A stretch of DNA of 14,317 bases, taken from positions 1 to 14,317 of the forward strand of contig JAVBKB010000195.1 in NCBI GenBank assembly GCA_031554275.1. Reading direction: 5' to 3'. This DNA comes from JAVBKB01 sp031554275 (GTDB lineage Bacteria > Bacillota > Bacilli > JARBTR01). Position numbers and translations under genes: made by a program. Below are positions 14,313 to 14,317 of this stretch, one piece after another; the stretch's first letter is position 1; each line of letters starts with the position of its first letter. The notes below the pieces were generated by a model. The model searched no databases and was not told the origin of the DNA. It was given only the letters and a program-made list of their open reading frames with translations.

Positions 14313-14317
14313 TATCC

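Noticed and set aside
1..14317. CRISPR array, tRNA, rRNA, prophage or plasmid genes
   Set aside because: No spaced direct repeats, no tRNA-like cloverleaf sequence and no phage or replication proteins seen; the window is ordinary respiratory chromosome.

Overview
The window looks like chromosome of a low-GC Gram-positive bacterium of the order Bacillales. The protein style, the GGAGG-type ribosome binding sites, the nreABC-like regulators and the queG-yhbB gene order shared with Bacillus subtilis all point there. Planococcaceae (Sporosarcina and relatives) is my best guess, from memory of protein sequences only; no search was run.

Layout. From about 11.6 kb down to base 1, almost everything is on the minus strand and concerns life at low oxygen. 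In transcription order this is: cydA-cydB (cytochrome bd quinol oxidase, 11604-9162), ended by a terminator hairpin; a spacer of about 550 bases holding a likely 31-residue membrane protein on the plus strand (8931-9026); an nreB-nreC-nreA-like operon (8614-5907: a sensor kinase with a cysteine cluster, a NarL-family response regulator and a GAF-domain protein), closed by a strong terminator; a 400-base control region; then narK2-narK1-narG (two nitrate/nitrite transporters and the 5' 79% or so of the respiratory nitrate reductase alpha subunit). narG runs off the left edge, with narHJI presumably beyond. On the right, on the plus strand, lie queG (epoxyqueuosine reductase) and a yhbB-like amidase-domain gene. 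They are separated by hairpin-rich DNA, and an inverted repeat lies at the right edge.

How it fits together. NreB-like and NreC-like proteins should report oxygen and redox state, and the NreA-like GAF protein nitrate. Their likely target is the adjacent narK2-narK1-narG operon, which imports nitrate, exports nitrite and respires nitrate. Cytochrome bd covers the microaerobic range. A 22-base element, identical at 21 positions, sits at similar distances upstream of both the narK2 and the cydA promoters, in the same orientation. That suggests one shared regulator, with ResD a plausible candidate. cydA also has a promoter-proximal palindrome that is half Fur box and half PerR box.

Points most worth a second look: the shared element; the hybrid Fur/PerR box; the NreA-like protein, whose C-terminal half resembles a dead histidine-kinase ATPase domain; the membrane-anchored NreB-like kinase with unusual cysteine spacing; and the 31-residue membrane protein with its own near-consensus promoter.
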